Assembly: GCA_028287895.1 (NCBI GenBank)
Contig: JAQBOV010000039.1
Coordinates: 1-54,822 of the forward strand
From: Mucilaginibacter sp.
GTDB lineage: Bacteria > Bacteroidota > Bacteroidia > Sphingobacteriales > Sphingobacteriaceae
Length of the DNA stretch: 54,822 bases
Direction: 5' to 3'
Below the pieces are notes generated by a model, which saw only the letters and a list, made by a program, of their open reading frames with translations, searched no databases and was not told where the DNA came from. A program made the position numbers and the translations under genes. The number at the start of each line of letters is the position of its first letter. Within the stretch, counting starts at the first letter, position 1. Shown here piece by piece: positions 43,174-52,209 of the stretch.

Positions 43174-43818
43174 CTAACCTTTAGATGCATTATTTTGCAG
43201 TATAGCCATATATTCTTTTCTGCTGATCATACGCGCACCCATTGATTCCAGGTGTTCGGTGTGTACCTGGCAATCTATCAAATTATAGTCGCCGCTGATG
43301 CATAAGTTGATCAATGCCATTTTTGAGGCATTACTCGCCAGGCTAAACATGCTTTCGCCGCAAAAAACCTGACCTAGTCGGACTCCATACAGGCCGCCAA
43401 CCAATTTATCCTGCTCCCAAACTTCAACCGAATGGGCATGGCCCTCATTGTGCAAACGGATATACGCATTTTTCATATCATCGGTTATCCAGGTGCCATC
43501 CTGCCCATTGCGCTTGGCGGCTGAACAGGCCTGGATCACTCTGTCAAAACACTGATCGCAGGTAACTGTGAACCTGCCCGACCTTAAGATTTGCCGCATA
43601 CTTTTGGATATCCTTAGTTCTGCAGGAAACAGAATGAATCTTTCATGCGGCGAGTACCACAATATTGGCATTTCCTGACTATACCAGGGGAATATGCCAC
43701 TGTGGTAAGCCAATAAAAGGCGCTCGGTTGATAAATCGCCGCCGACCGCCAAAAGCCCGTCTTGTTCAGCGAGCGTAGTATCGGGAAACAATAAACGTTC
43801 ATCCAGCCTGAATATCAT
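43174..43818 (-). CDS. aat: Leucyl/phenylalanyl-tRNA-protein transferase
   Basis: 214 residues, cytoplasmic. Adds Leu or Phe to N-terminal Lys/Arg of proteins, marking them for ClpS/ClpAP in the N-end rule pathway. LLAVGGDLSTERLLLAYHSGIFPWYS, ILWYSPHERFIL, and GQVFCGESMFSLASNASKMALINL are the family blocks. Full length. Between ruvC and the DUF3857 array; 10 bases separate it from the first DUF3857 gene. Confidence 0.95.
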   Translation of the reverse strand: MIFRLDERLLFPDTTLAEQDGLLAVGGDLSTERLLLAYHSGIFPWYSQEMPILWYSPHERFILFPAELRISKSMRQILRSGRFTVTCDQCFDRVIQACSAAKRNGQDGTWITDDMKNAYIRLHNEGHAHSVEVWEQDKLVGGLYGVRLGQVFCGESMFSLASNASKMALINLCISGDYNLIDCQVHTEHLESMGARMISRKEYMAILQNNASKG

Positions 43819-43828
43819 CAGGACAAAT

Positions 43829-45769
43829 TTATGCCTTCTTTCGTATCACCAGCTTTTTATTCTGTGCTTTTGCAATACCGTCCATATATTGCTGCATTTC
43901 GGTGTATTTGGCAGCGGGTATCACATGGTTGTTTAAAACAAATTTAGCGGTGCTTACAACCTGGTTTTTTTCCTTGTTATAAACGTAATTTAGTTCATAG
44001 TTGCCATAAGTAAACTTAAGGCTGGCATTGGCAGGCAGCGTTTCTATCTCAAACCCTGCAGGCAGGTCAATAGTAGTAGTACATGATTTTTGGACCGGGC
44101 AATCAAAATAATAATCTGTTTTCCTTTTTTCAAGAATAGGTACATTTCCATCCCATAAAGAAAATGCAAGCGGACGATAAAATTGTTTGTCACCTGCCAT
44201 CACATCACAAAATTGGTCATATTCAAGATTAAGATCTATTTGTTTCACTCCATTTATATCATCGCCCTGTTTGCAATCAAATACTGACGGCTGCTTGATG
44301 CGCAAATTTTTTAACCAAAATTGTTTTTGTTCATCTGTGTTCATCGATAGCATGCTAACATACATGAATCGATACTCCCCCGTACTCAATATTTTTATTT
44401 GGGCCCTTGCACTGCCATCTGTCCCTAACTTAATATGTGTTTCACTGTTAAATTGATTTTCAGCAGCTGTACTTTTAGGCGTATTAACTAATTTGCCGCC
44501 GTCTTCAGTTATTATAAGGGCGTTCCTGTTCTCGGTAAATGTGCCTAACTCTCCATATGGTGTTATATTACTGGTACACTCCAGCCAGGTGGTATCATTT
44601 TTAAAGGGGACGCACAAAATAACATGATTAAAAGGATCATAAGAAAATGTATAATCTGCCGGTTCACCATTTTCACCGGCATTTATCATCGCATAATATG
44701 AATTAATATCTACGGCTTTAAGTAATGCCCTCATATAATTGGATAAAGCCTTGCAATCGCCGTATTTTTTGTCATCAACAAATGTAGCAGGAAAAGGCTT
44801 TAACCCCCCGATTCCCAATTGAATGCTCACATAACGCATGTTTTGTTGCATATATTTATATAAAAACTTAACCTTTTCCTTATCGGTTTTAATGGTATCT
44901 GTCATCTTTCTTATCGCCTGTATGCGTTCGGTGCTTAAAGTACCTACATCGGCATTAAGCGCCTGCTGCCACCTTCCATAATTTTGCCAGTTGCTTATGT
45001 CACCCCCCAACCCATAAAACTCAAACTTATTTTGCGAAAATTCAATTACCGGCAAAACCCGCCAGGACATTGTTCCCTCTTCAATTTTAAATGCCTTACG
45101 GTTTGAAGCCTCCCATATATAAATTTCCCTCCCAGCCTCGTCACTTTTATGTGGCTTTAGATTCGTATTTTTATTAAAGTAGCGAAATCCGGCATCAGGG
45201 TTAATTGAAACCCTGCATACTGACTTTTGAATACTTTGCTCCGGTTCCTGGATATACCATCCGCCAATGTTAATTAAACTATTATCGTCTTTTTCAATGA
45301 TCATCTCAATAGTAGCAGGATAATTTGCTACGGTATGTCCTATTTCCATTATTCTGGCATCTGTTACTATTGATATACCGTCTTCAGCTGCATGTTCATA
45401 CATATCACTTTTATGATATTTTTTGATCAGTTTCCCGTCTGCATCATATACACGCATTTCAAAAGAACTTACATAACTATACTTTTTGTTATAGTTTAAT
45501 TTTATACCCGCCTCATGATTACCCTTTTCATTCAGAATAGTAACTATTGAATGAGACTTATATATTGCTTTCCCGGGTCCCTGCACATCATATTCTTCCA
45601 AATTATAACGTATTACCGAGTTGGCATCCTCCTTCAGTGAATCGGGTATGCCGGATGCTCTATAAAGCTCCGGTGGGATATCTTTATCCTGGCTGTAAGC
45701 TTTTACCCTGACAAAACAACATACGGCAATAATAAACGCGAGGAATTTTAAATATTTATTACAATACAT
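43829..45769 (-). CDS. DUF3857 and transglutaminase domain protein, intact copy
   Basis: 646 residues with a signal peptide to about residue 26 (VRVKAYSQ). DUF3857 beta-rich domain (about 45-200: AIYKSHSIVTILNEKG, EMIIEKDDNSLINIGGWYIQEPE), then a transglutaminase-like core with a full apparent triad: Cys in KYGDCKALSNYM, His in DPFNHVILCVPF and Glu/Asp nearby in WLECTS. C-terminal beta-rich region. Probably periplasmic; substrate unknown. Upstream member starts 5 bases before this gene, so the array is one transcript. It is more distant from the next two copies than they are from each other. Confidence 0.87.
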   Translation of the reverse strand: MYCNKYLKFLAFIIAVCCFVRVKAYSQDKDIPPELYRASGIPDSLKEDANSVIRYNLEEYDVQGPGKAIYKSHSIVTILNEKGNHEAGIKLNYNKKYSYVSSFEMRVYDADGKLIKKYHKSDMYEHAAEDGISIVTDARIMEIGHTVANYPATIEMIIEKDDNSLINIGGWYIQEPEQSIQKSVCRVSINPDAGFRYFNKNTNLKPHKSDEAGREIYIWEASNRKAFKIEEGTMSWRVLPVIEFSQNKFEFYGLGGDISNWQNYGRWQQALNADVGTLSTERIQAIRKMTDTIKTDKEKVKFLYKYMQQNMRYVSIQLGIGGLKPFPATFVDDKKYGDCKALSNYMRALLKAVDINSYYAMINAGENGEPADYTFSYDPFNHVILCVPFKNDTTWLECTSNITPYGELGTFTENRNALIITEDGGKLVNTPKSTAAENQFNSETHIKLGTDGSARAQIKILSTGEYRFMYVSMLSMNTDEQKQFWLKNLRIKQPSVFDCKQGDDINGVKQIDLNLEYDQFCDVMAGDKQFYRPLAFSLWDGNVPILEKRKTDYYFDCPVQKSCTTTIDLPAGFEIETLPANASLKFTYGNYELNYVYNKEKNQVVSTAKFVLNNHVIPAAKYTEMQQYMDGIAKAQNKKLVIRKKA

Positions 45770-45773
45770 CTGA

Positions 45774-47749
45774 TCAGGATTTTTTTAAGATGATCTGTTC
45801 ATTCAGCATTTGATGCATTTGCTTAAAAAACTCATGAAAATCAGGGTAATCATCTTTTGAATATTCAACCTTATTATAGCTTATGCTATAACGTACTGTG
45901 ATTGTGCCGTCCTGTTCGCCTACAAAGCGTTTAAAGCTAACGCTTTTATCAGGCATTACTATCGTAACACTTTTTGGAAGCGCATCTATTTTATAACCTG
46001 CAGGTATTTTATAAACACCGTTGACCGAATAGTTTTCGAGATACCCGAAATCAATATCTGTCATTCGCTTCTCGCTCAAAAATTGGTTTGTTTTAAGCGA
46101 AGTAAACAGGTTTGGGTTTAAATAAATATAGTTTTCATCAGATCCTGCCAGGTCAAGGTTAAAAGCAATCTTTTGGGTTAGTGGCAGCGTATCCACATCC
46201 ATATTTTCCAGCTTGATAGAAGATATCTTCATATTATTATCATTATCGCGCAGATAGTCGGTGTATTTTTTTTCACCATCTGTTTTGTATCGTTCTATAG
46301 CGTTGATCTTATTATAGCTGTTGCTGCTAATTTCAGCGTTGCCTTCTAACTTACCGCCTGCCTTTATTTGGGCAGTGATTAATACTACCTGCCGCACGGG
46401 CAAATTTTTATGCAGATAAACCATATCATATTGATTTTTTTTCTTATCAATAAACAAACCTGACGAATTAAGCAGTTCGTCAGGAGTTTCGTTATATAGA
46501 TTATACTTTCCGGTGGCATCCAATATATAATTCCTTGTACTGTCAACCGGTATATAAACTACCGCCCTGTTAAACTGAACAGTTGAAGTATAATAGGCCG
46601 AAACTTTACCGTGTTCGCGTGTGCTAACCACCATTGGATATGCTGCTTCTACCCCGCTTTGTTTAATTAAGTGGTAGAGGATTAAATTAATTTCAGCTGA
46701 ATTACCTGTTTTATTTTCCCATGCACGGTAAGTACCATCGATGGTGTACCAGCGGTCGATACCATTCCACTTCATTGCATTTTTTACTTCATTAAAAATG
46801 TAGGCGATCTTCTCCTGGTCAGTTTTTAATGCTTTGGCTTTGCTGGTTATAGTTTCCTCGTTATTCAGCTTTCTTTTAAGCTGTCCGCCAAAATCCTCAT
46901 CATCAATAAGCTTGCCGCCAACCTTTGCCCATGTATCGCTACCGGTCTTTACAAAGCCGCCTATTGGCCTTATGGAAACAAGCTGGAAGCGTATCGCTTG
47001 TACATTATCACGGAATGATGACATATAAGGCTCATCGGGCAATGATGGCACATTCGCCATGCCCCTTGAGTCATTTTCAAGACTGTAAGGATAAGCATTT
47101 GTCCCGTCCTGCAAGTTTCTTCCGTCAGCTGTATGAGTCCTTTTTACTAATGGCAGAGTTAAATGAGTCTGTGGTCTGAAATAAAAAATATCAGGAATTG
47201 ATGTATTAAATTCGCTGTATCTTACCGGTATTTTACCTTGGAAATCCCAGCCCGGCACGTCAAAATCATCATTCGTATTCCAGTTATATTTATATTCGAT
47301 TATGCAGCCCGGTTTTACATTTGGCATTGTGAACGTAATTTCGCTGCGCCATTTATCAATAGTTTTGGTATAGATCAATTTCTTATCCAGCTTGGTGATC
47401 TCCATTTTCCCGTCAACTAAATTGATGGTTTGGGCCTGGATGCCGGTAATATACTCCTGGTGATTGCCACTGAAATATTCTATTCGTATATCGGCAGCTT
47501 GTTTTCCATTATCGTTAAAAATTTTGATTCGCCTGTGCACCTCATTGGTGATAGAATTCATGTCAGCTCCATAATAAACGGTGCCTTGGTCAAAAAGCAC
47601 TTCTGCATTAGCATCTTTTCAAAATCACAGGCTTTCATTTCAAGGTCAGCCTTGTCTATTTTTCCGAAAGGCTGCGTGGATGGAACTGTTTGTGCGTTAG
47701 CTGTAACCGACAGTGTACCCAAAAATAGCAGGGTAAAAAATTTGTTCAT
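45774..47749 (-). pseudogene. DUF3857/transglutaminase-like protein, one-base frameshift near the start
   Basis: The reading begins MNKFFTLLFLGTLSVTANAQ (signal peptide, 47749) and runs to CDFEK, where four A (47616-47619 on the plus strand as TTTT) stand where the paralogue at 47870 has five. Restoring one base joins it to the 608-codon frame ending at 45774 (DANAEVLFDQG onward), giving about 658 residues. The transglutaminase-like core has Ser where the first copy has Cys (KTGNSAEINL), and Asn where it has His (QFNRAVVYIP), so it may be catalytically dead even if intact. Its end NEQIILKKS matches the mini copy. The break may be real, a sequencing error, or slippage at the A run. Confidence 0.8.
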
Positions 47750-47869
47750 TGTGTAGGGTTTGGTTAGTTGAAGTTAGTAAAACAGATCGTAAAACATTAT
47801 TTTTTCATAAAAAATATAATTATTAAAAGAGAAAGTTTGTTGCCAGTGTCAAACAATTAGGCCATGACG

Positions 47870-48250
47870 TTACGCTTTTTTTAATATAATTTGCTCGTTC
47901 AGCATTTCATATAATTGTTTATAAAAACCGCGCAAATCCTGGTAATCATTCCTGAAAAAAATTATTTTTTTATGATTGAGAATATAGCGTACGGAAATGA
48001 AATCGTCATCCGCTTCGTCCTTCCCTTTATCATTAAATATCTTTATACGCTTATGGCGATGCATAATCACTGTGGCATATCTAAAAGAAACTTCAGCTTT
48101 ATCAAATAATTTCATGGCATTGGCACCTTTTTCAAAATCGCAGAAAGTTAATTCGAGATCTGCTGTGTCATTTTTGCAATAAGGCTGGGTTTGCCCGTTC
48201 AGCACGATGGTAGTAAACAATAAAACTAACAGGATAAATAGTTTTTTCAA
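47870..48250 (-). CDS. Collapsed DUF3857 paralogue, 126 residues, secreted
   Basis: Signal peptide MKKLFILLVLLFTTIVLNGQ, then about 65 residues matching the N-terminus of the DUF3857 neighbour (TADLEL.FCDFEK.ANA, RHKRIKIFNDKGKDEAD). It then joins directly to the neighbour's last 40 residues (VRYILNH to MLNEQIILKKA). Some 530 middle residues, including the whole transglutaminase core, are missing without loss of frame. The copy differs from its neighbour at many silent positions, so the deletion is old and the frame has been kept. Could be a functional small secreted protein or a surviving remnant. Lies 120 bases upstream of the frameshifted copy. Confidence 0.65.
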   Translation of the reverse strand: MKKLFILLVLLFTTIVLNGQTQPYCKNDTADLELTFCDFEKGANAMKLFDKAEVSFRYATVIMHRHKRIKIFNDKGKDEADDDFISVRYILNHKKIIFFRNDYQDLRGFYKQLYEMLNEQIILKKA

Positions 48251-48424
48251 TCAATAAAGGTTTGGCATGTCGAATATAATAATTAAAATGTATTACGAAA
48301 TAATTTGATATAAGGTTTATTATCTTACTTATTGCCGGGATACTTAACACTCAGGGAGCAATAGGTAAGTAACAGTCAGCTATTTAGGACTTATTTGGGG
48401 TCATTATTGTATACTTAACTGTAC

Positions 48425-48458
48425 AAAAAAAAAGTCCCGGTATTGCTACTTGGACTTT
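48425..48458 (-). terminator. Intrinsic terminator behind the barrel protein gene
   Basis: On the minus strand AAAGTCC pairs with GGACTTT around a 14-base loop and is followed by a long T run (plus-strand A run from 48425). It ends transcription from 48482-49057. The spacer 48251-48424 shows nothing else I can support. Confidence 0.72.
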
Positions 48459-48481
48459 AAACATATTAAGGCTGTTCCTGA

Positions 48482-49057
48482 TTAAAAGAACTTAAACCCT
48501 ATACTCAGTGCCCACAGGTGCTGGCGCTGGCCAAAATCATCACTGATTTTTGTCAGGCCGCCCTCATAGCGCAGATCCGCAGTAATCGAACCAAGATCAA
48601 CACCTCCGCCTGCCTGGAAGCCTATAGTACTGTTCTTGTAATGGCCAAAATCGGCGATTGCCGCGTTCGCGTTATCCGAAAAACTTTCACTCTTGCTAAG
48701 TGCATAAGTGTATACCGGACCTACCATCAGTCTGAAATTCAGGTTCTTAGGGCCAAATGAATGGCCTAATAATAATGGTACGCTCAAATTGGTAAAACTT
48801 ACTTTAGCATTAAAATCCCCATTAGTTGTGGTAAACTTTCCGCCTGTACTGCTCAAATAAACTTCGGGTTGTACATAAAAAGCATTACCAAATCTGGCAA
48901 ATAAGCCTGCCTGGTAACCTGTCCTGGTTGATTCATTAAGGTTATCGGTGTTAATTTTCGAAAAATTGACCCCTCCTTTAACACCAAGAGAGAATTGTGC
49001 CTTCGCACTGATACAAACTGCTACCAGTAATGCGACACTTAAAAGATACTTTTTCAT
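48482..49057 (-). CDS. Porin family / outer membrane beta-barrel protein
   Basis: 191 residues. Signal peptide MKKYLLSVALLVAVCISAKAQ, then a small barrel of the OMP_b-brl_2 type: FSLGVKGGVNFSKI, YQAGLFARFGNAFYVQPEVYLSSTGGKF, LGHSFGPKNLNFRLMVGPVYTYAL and the closing HLWALSIGFKFF with terminal Phe. Probably an eight-stranded barrel in the outer membrane. Specific role unknown. Monocistronic with its own terminator. Confidence 0.88.
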   Translation of the reverse strand: MKKYLLSVALLVAVCISAKAQFSLGVKGGVNFSKINTDNLNESTRTGYQAGLFARFGNAFYVQPEVYLSSTGGKFTTTNGDFNAKVSFTNLSVPLLLGHSFGPKNLNFRLMVGPVYTYALSKSESFSDNANAAIADFGHYKNSTIGFQAGGGVDLGSITADLRYEGGLTKISDDFGQRQHLWALSIGFKFF

Positions 49058-49240
49058 AATAGATTTGTTTTTAATGAATATGAAACTGTCAGGAACAATT
49101 AATTGTCGCTTTTAAGTGATTGTTCATAATAGTTTCATTAAATTCAAGTTTAGTTTATAAAATGGTTAGATGTTAAATTACAACATTGATTTAACAATTT
49201 ACGAGCCAAATTAATGGACCGGGCATCAACAGATTTTTCT

Positions 49241-49248
49241 TATTTTTG
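49241..49248 (+). promoter_or_regulatory. -7 box upstream of the CsbD-like gene
   Basis: TATTTTTG matches TAnnTTTG and lies 16 bases before the ATG at 49265. The -33 element is not clear. Confidence 0.45.
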
Positions 49249-49264
49249 CTAAAATATTTTGACA

Positions 49265-49480
49265 ATGGCAGAGATCAGTATTAGCAACAAAGACTGGGCG
49301 CGTGTAAAGATCAAATTACAACGAAAGTACAACCGCCTTACCGATGCAGAATTACAATATAATGAAGGTCAGGAAGATAGCCTGATCAGCAAGATCATGG
49401 AGCTGGTGAACCGCGACCGTAAATATGTAGTATTCACCTTAAAAAAGGCTTTGGTTAATATTGATAATAACCGGCTGTGA
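49265..49480 (+). CDS. Small CsbD-like protein
   Basis: 71 residues from the ATG at 49265; the TTG at 49259 is rejected. Helical and charged, cytoplasmic: NKDWARVKIKLQRKYNRLTDAELQYNEGQEDSLISKIMELV resembles the CsbD-like stress protein pattern (W..K..L...Y..LTD.DL.Y.EG.ED.L). It departs from CsbD in the last third (NRDRKYVVFTLKKALVN). Function unknown. Alone between the barrel gene and the S41 protease. The 220-base spacer to the next gene holds a 9-base inverted repeat at 49648-49674. Confidence 0.6.
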   Translation: MAEISISNKDWARVKIKLQRKYNRLTDAELQYNEGQEDSLISKIMELVNRDRKYVVFTLKKALVNIDNNRL

Positions 49481-49647
49481 TTGACATTGGAAATATTAGA
49501 CGTAAAGGCATCACACTGATCTGTCTTGATTTTATGTAAAACTTTTCTGATTCATCAGCATATCTCAAACCTTATACCTAATTTTATATCTATTTTGTAT
49601 TTGAATGGTTTGATTTAAAGCAAGTTTAGCCTGTCTGATAATCTCAA

Positions 49648-49674
49648 ACCTGCCTGCCTGCCGGACAGGCAGGT
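49648..49674. repeat. Inverted repeat ACCTGCCTG/CAGGCAGGT
   Basis: ACCTGCCTG (49648-49656) and CAGGCAGGT (49666-49674) pair perfectly around CCTGCCGGA. A CCTGCC-type palindrome of this sort is commonly dispersed in related genomes, as far as I know. 28 bases before the S41 protease start. Confidence 0.55.
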
Positions 49675-49701
49675 CTAATATCGCATATCTATTGCAACGT
49701 G

Positions 49702-51432
49702 ATGAAAAGAAATTATAAAAAGTGGGGTTTTATAGCTGGTATGGCCATACTGGCTCTATGTATTTGGGGTTTTAATGATGACCTTTTCCAGATAGCGAAA
49801 AATCTGGACGTTTTTGCTTCTGTTTACAAGGAGGTTAATATTAATTATGTAGACGATATTAATTCTTCAAAAATGATAAAAACCGGTGTGGATGCTATGC
49901 TGGACGGTTTGGATCCATACACAGAGTTTGTGCCAGAGTCGGAAATTGAAGAATATAAACTGCACTATGTCAGCACGCAATATGGAGGCATCGGCGCCGG
50001 TATTTTCACAAGGGATGGAAAAGTATTTGTATCTGACATATTTGAGGGCTTTCCCGCTCAAAAGGCTGATATCAGGGCCGGCGACCGGTTAGTGAAAATA
50101 AATAATATTGACCTTACCGGTAAAAACAACGATCAGGTCAGCCAGCTTTTAAAAGGTTCAAAAGGCGCTTCTATTAAGTTACTCATTAGACGTGGCGACA
50201 CTCAACCCCTTGAAAAAATCCTTATACGGGATGAAATAAAACAACCAAACGTTACCTATTACGGCATGGTTGAGGGCAATATGGGCTATATTAAACTGGA
50301 TAAATTTTTAGAGAACTCAGCCGAGGAAGTGACCGATGCCCTGGTCAGTATAAAAAAGAATAATCCTAACGGTATTATCCTTGATCTTCGCTCCAACGGC
50401 GGGGGTATATTACAGGAAGCTGTAAAAATTGTAAACCTGTTTGTGCCTAAAAATGTAGAGGTAGTATCACAAAAAGGGAAAATTAAAGAAAAAAACGCTA
50501 CTTATACCACCCAAAATACTGCGCTTGAACCCAACCTGCCCTTAGTCGTATTGGTCAATGGCCGTTCTGCTTCAGCATCTGAAATTGTTGCGGGCTCATT
50601 GCAGGACCTCGACCGGGCAGTAATTGTAGGACAACGCAGTTACGGTAAAGGATTGGTACAGCAAACATTTAACTTACCTTATAACAGCTTGGTAAAGATT
50701 ACGATAGCCAAATACTACATACCCTCCGGCCGTTGCGTCCAGGCGCTCGATTACACGCACCGTAAGGATGACGGCAGCGTTGTAAAAGTTGCTGACTCGA
50801 TGATGCATGAATTTAAGACCAAAGACGGCCGCTCGGTTTATGATGGTGGTGGTGTTTACCCTGATATTCCTGTAAAACAGGATCGATTCGCCAACGTTAC
50901 CCAGACACTGGTCTCCAAGCTATTGATATTTGATTACGCAACGATTTATCGCAATACGCATGATAAAATAGCTGATCCGCCTGAGTTCCATCTGGCTGAT
51001 GCCGACTATAGTGATTTTGTAAAATACCTGGCTGATAAGAACTATAGCTACACGACTGGTACTGAAAAGCTGATAAACAATTTAAAAACCGAAGCTACCA
51101 AAGAAAAACAGTTTACTGATATACAGGCCGAATATGACGCGTTAAAAGCTAAAATGATCAGCAGCAAGAAGAACGACCTGCAACAAAATAAACAAGAGAT
51201 AAAACAGGTTCTTGAAAACGAAATAGCATCCCGTTACTACTATGAAAAAGGACGGTATGAAACTAATTTCAAGTATGACAAGGAGTTGGCCCAATCAGTA
51301 AAAATAATGCAGGATAAAAGCCAGATTGTATCCATACTAAAAGGCGATGGCAACTATAAGGTGATCGGCAAACCGCAACTGGCCATGATCCCTAAAAAAA
51401 TAGAAGAAAAAGAAAATAGCCAGGATCAATAA
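49702..51432 (+). CDS. S41 family C-terminal processing peptidase
   Basis: 576 residues from the ATG at 49702. N-terminal membrane segment (about 8-25), a short helical region, PDZ domain (about 88-165, YGGIGAGIFTRDGKV...GFPAQKADIRAGDRLV), and the S41 core with catalytic Ser in NGRSASASEIVAG (about 287-299) and Lys in RSYGKGLVQQ (near 316). The C-terminal ~170 residues are helical and lysine-rich, longer than in short CtpA proteins. Probably processes or degrades envelope proteins from the periplasmic side. Monocistronic, followed by a GC hairpin. Confidence 0.93.
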   Translation: MKRNYKKWGFIAGMAILALCIWGFNDDLFQIAKNLDVFASVYKEVNINYVDDINSSKMIKTGVDAMLDGLDPYTEFVPESEIEEYKLHYVSTQYGGIGAGIFTRDGKVFVSDIFEGFPAQKADIRAGDRLVKINNIDLTGKNNDQVSQLLKGSKGASIKLLIRRGDTQPLEKILIRDEIKQPNVTYYGMVEGNMGYIKLDKFLENSAEEVTDALVSIKKNNPNGIILDLRSNGGGILQEAVKIVNLFVPKNVEVVSQKGKIKEKNATYTTQNTALEPNLPLVVLVNGRSASASEIVAGSLQDLDRAVIVGQRSYGKGLVQQTFNLPYNSLVKITIAKYYIPSGRCVQALDYTHRKDDGSVVKVADSMMHEFKTKDGRSVYDGGGVYPDIPVKQDRFANVTQTLVSKLLIFDYATIYRNTHDKIADPPEFHLADADYSDFVKYLADKNYSYTTGTEKLINNLKTEATKEKQFTDIQAEYDALKAKMISSKKNDLQQNKQEIKQVLENEIASRYYYEKGRYETNFKYDKELAQSVKIMQDKSQIVSILKGDGNYKVIGKPQLAMIPKKIEEKENSQDQ

Positions 51433-51455
51433 GAACCATTCTTTATGCTGATCCA

Positions 51456-51485
51456 GTAAATACCGGGTACAAACCCGGCATTTAC
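51456..51485 (+). terminator. Hairpin after the S41 gene, no T run
   Basis: GTAAATACCGGGT (51456-51468) pairs with ACCCGGCATTTAC (51473-51485) with one mismatch and an ACAA loop. Without a T run it may protect or process the 3' end rather than terminate. Confidence 0.5.
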
Positions 51486-51593
51486 ATGCCATATTGTATT
51501 GACAGCAAGAGCATTAGATAATATATTAAACTTTTCACCCTATTTATTGTCATACATACCAAACAAACAATAGTACATTTTATAAAACCAACA

Positions 51594-52142
51594 ATGAAAA
51601 AGTTCATTTTTACTGCAGCAATATTAATAAGCTGTTTCTCATTAAAATTAGCCAGTGCACAGGTACACTTAAGCGTGGGGGTTAATATTGGCGCCCAACC
51701 TGACTGGGGTCCGGTAGGTTATGACCATGCCGATTATTATTATATGCCTGATATCGGTGTTTATTATGATGTTCCGGCTCATCAATATGTTTATCTTAGC
51801 AATAATGTATGGGTTCGCAGGCCTTATTTACCTGATACCTACCGTAATTACGATATCTATCATGGCTATAAAGTAGTTGTCAATCGCCCGCAACCATGGC
51901 GTTATGATGCAGATTACAGGGTAAGATATTCCAATTACAGGGGCCGCAGGGACCAGGTGATCATTCGCGACAGCCGTGACGAAAGATACCGTACCCACTG
52001 GCACGAAGATAATGGCAATCACGGTGGCAGAGGGCCACAGGAACACGGCAATAACGGTCGTGGAAATGGAAACGGCCATGGTGATAAAGGTGGAAAGGAC
52101 CATGGTGATAAAGGCGGACATGGCCACGGGCATGATAATTAA
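51594..52142 (+). CDS. Secreted protein with a Gly/His/Asp-rich tail
   Basis: 182 residues. Signal peptide MKKFIFTAAILISCFSLKLASAQ, then a Tyr/Asp-rich central part (DHADYYYMPDIGVYYDVPAHQYVYLSNN split over about 42-70; WVRRPYLPDTYRNYDIYHGYKVVVN). The last ~45 residues are a disordered run of Gly, His, Asp, Lys and Asn with GHGDKGGKDHGDKGGHGHGHD-like repeats. The His/Asp density suggests metal binding, but that is inference. Similar small secreted proteins are found in relatives and remain uncharacterised. Own terminator downstream. Confidence 0.75.
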   Translation: MKKFIFTAAILISCFSLKLASAQVHLSVGVNIGAQPDWGPVGYDHADYYYMPDIGVYYDVPAHQYVYLSNNVWVRRPYLPDTYRNYDIYHGYKVVVNRPQPWRYDADYRVRYSNYRGRRDQVIIRDSRDERYRTHWHEDNGNHGGRGPQEHGNNGRGNGNGHGDKGGKDHGDKGGHGHGHDN

Positions 52143-52162
52143 AAGATAATTTAAAACTAATT

Positions 52163-52200
52163 AAACAGGCATCTCTAAAAAGAGAGGCCTGTTTGCTTTT
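52163..52200 (+). terminator. Intrinsic terminator behind the Gly/His-rich gene
   Basis: AAACAGGC-ATCTCT (52163-52176) pairs with AGAGAG-GCCTGTTT (52181-52194) with one mismatch and an AAAA loop, followed by GCTTTT. Also usable from the minus side for the SGNH gene end. Confidence 0.78.
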
Positions 52201-52209
52201 ATGCCCTTA

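Noticed and set aside
48168..48350. 60-codon minus-strand frame overlapping the mini DUF3857 gene
   Set aside because: Different frame from the clear signal peptide gene; no support.
51828..52133. 101-codon frame antisense to the Gly/His-rich gene
   Set aside because: Product of the low-complexity GGN/CAT codons on the other strand.
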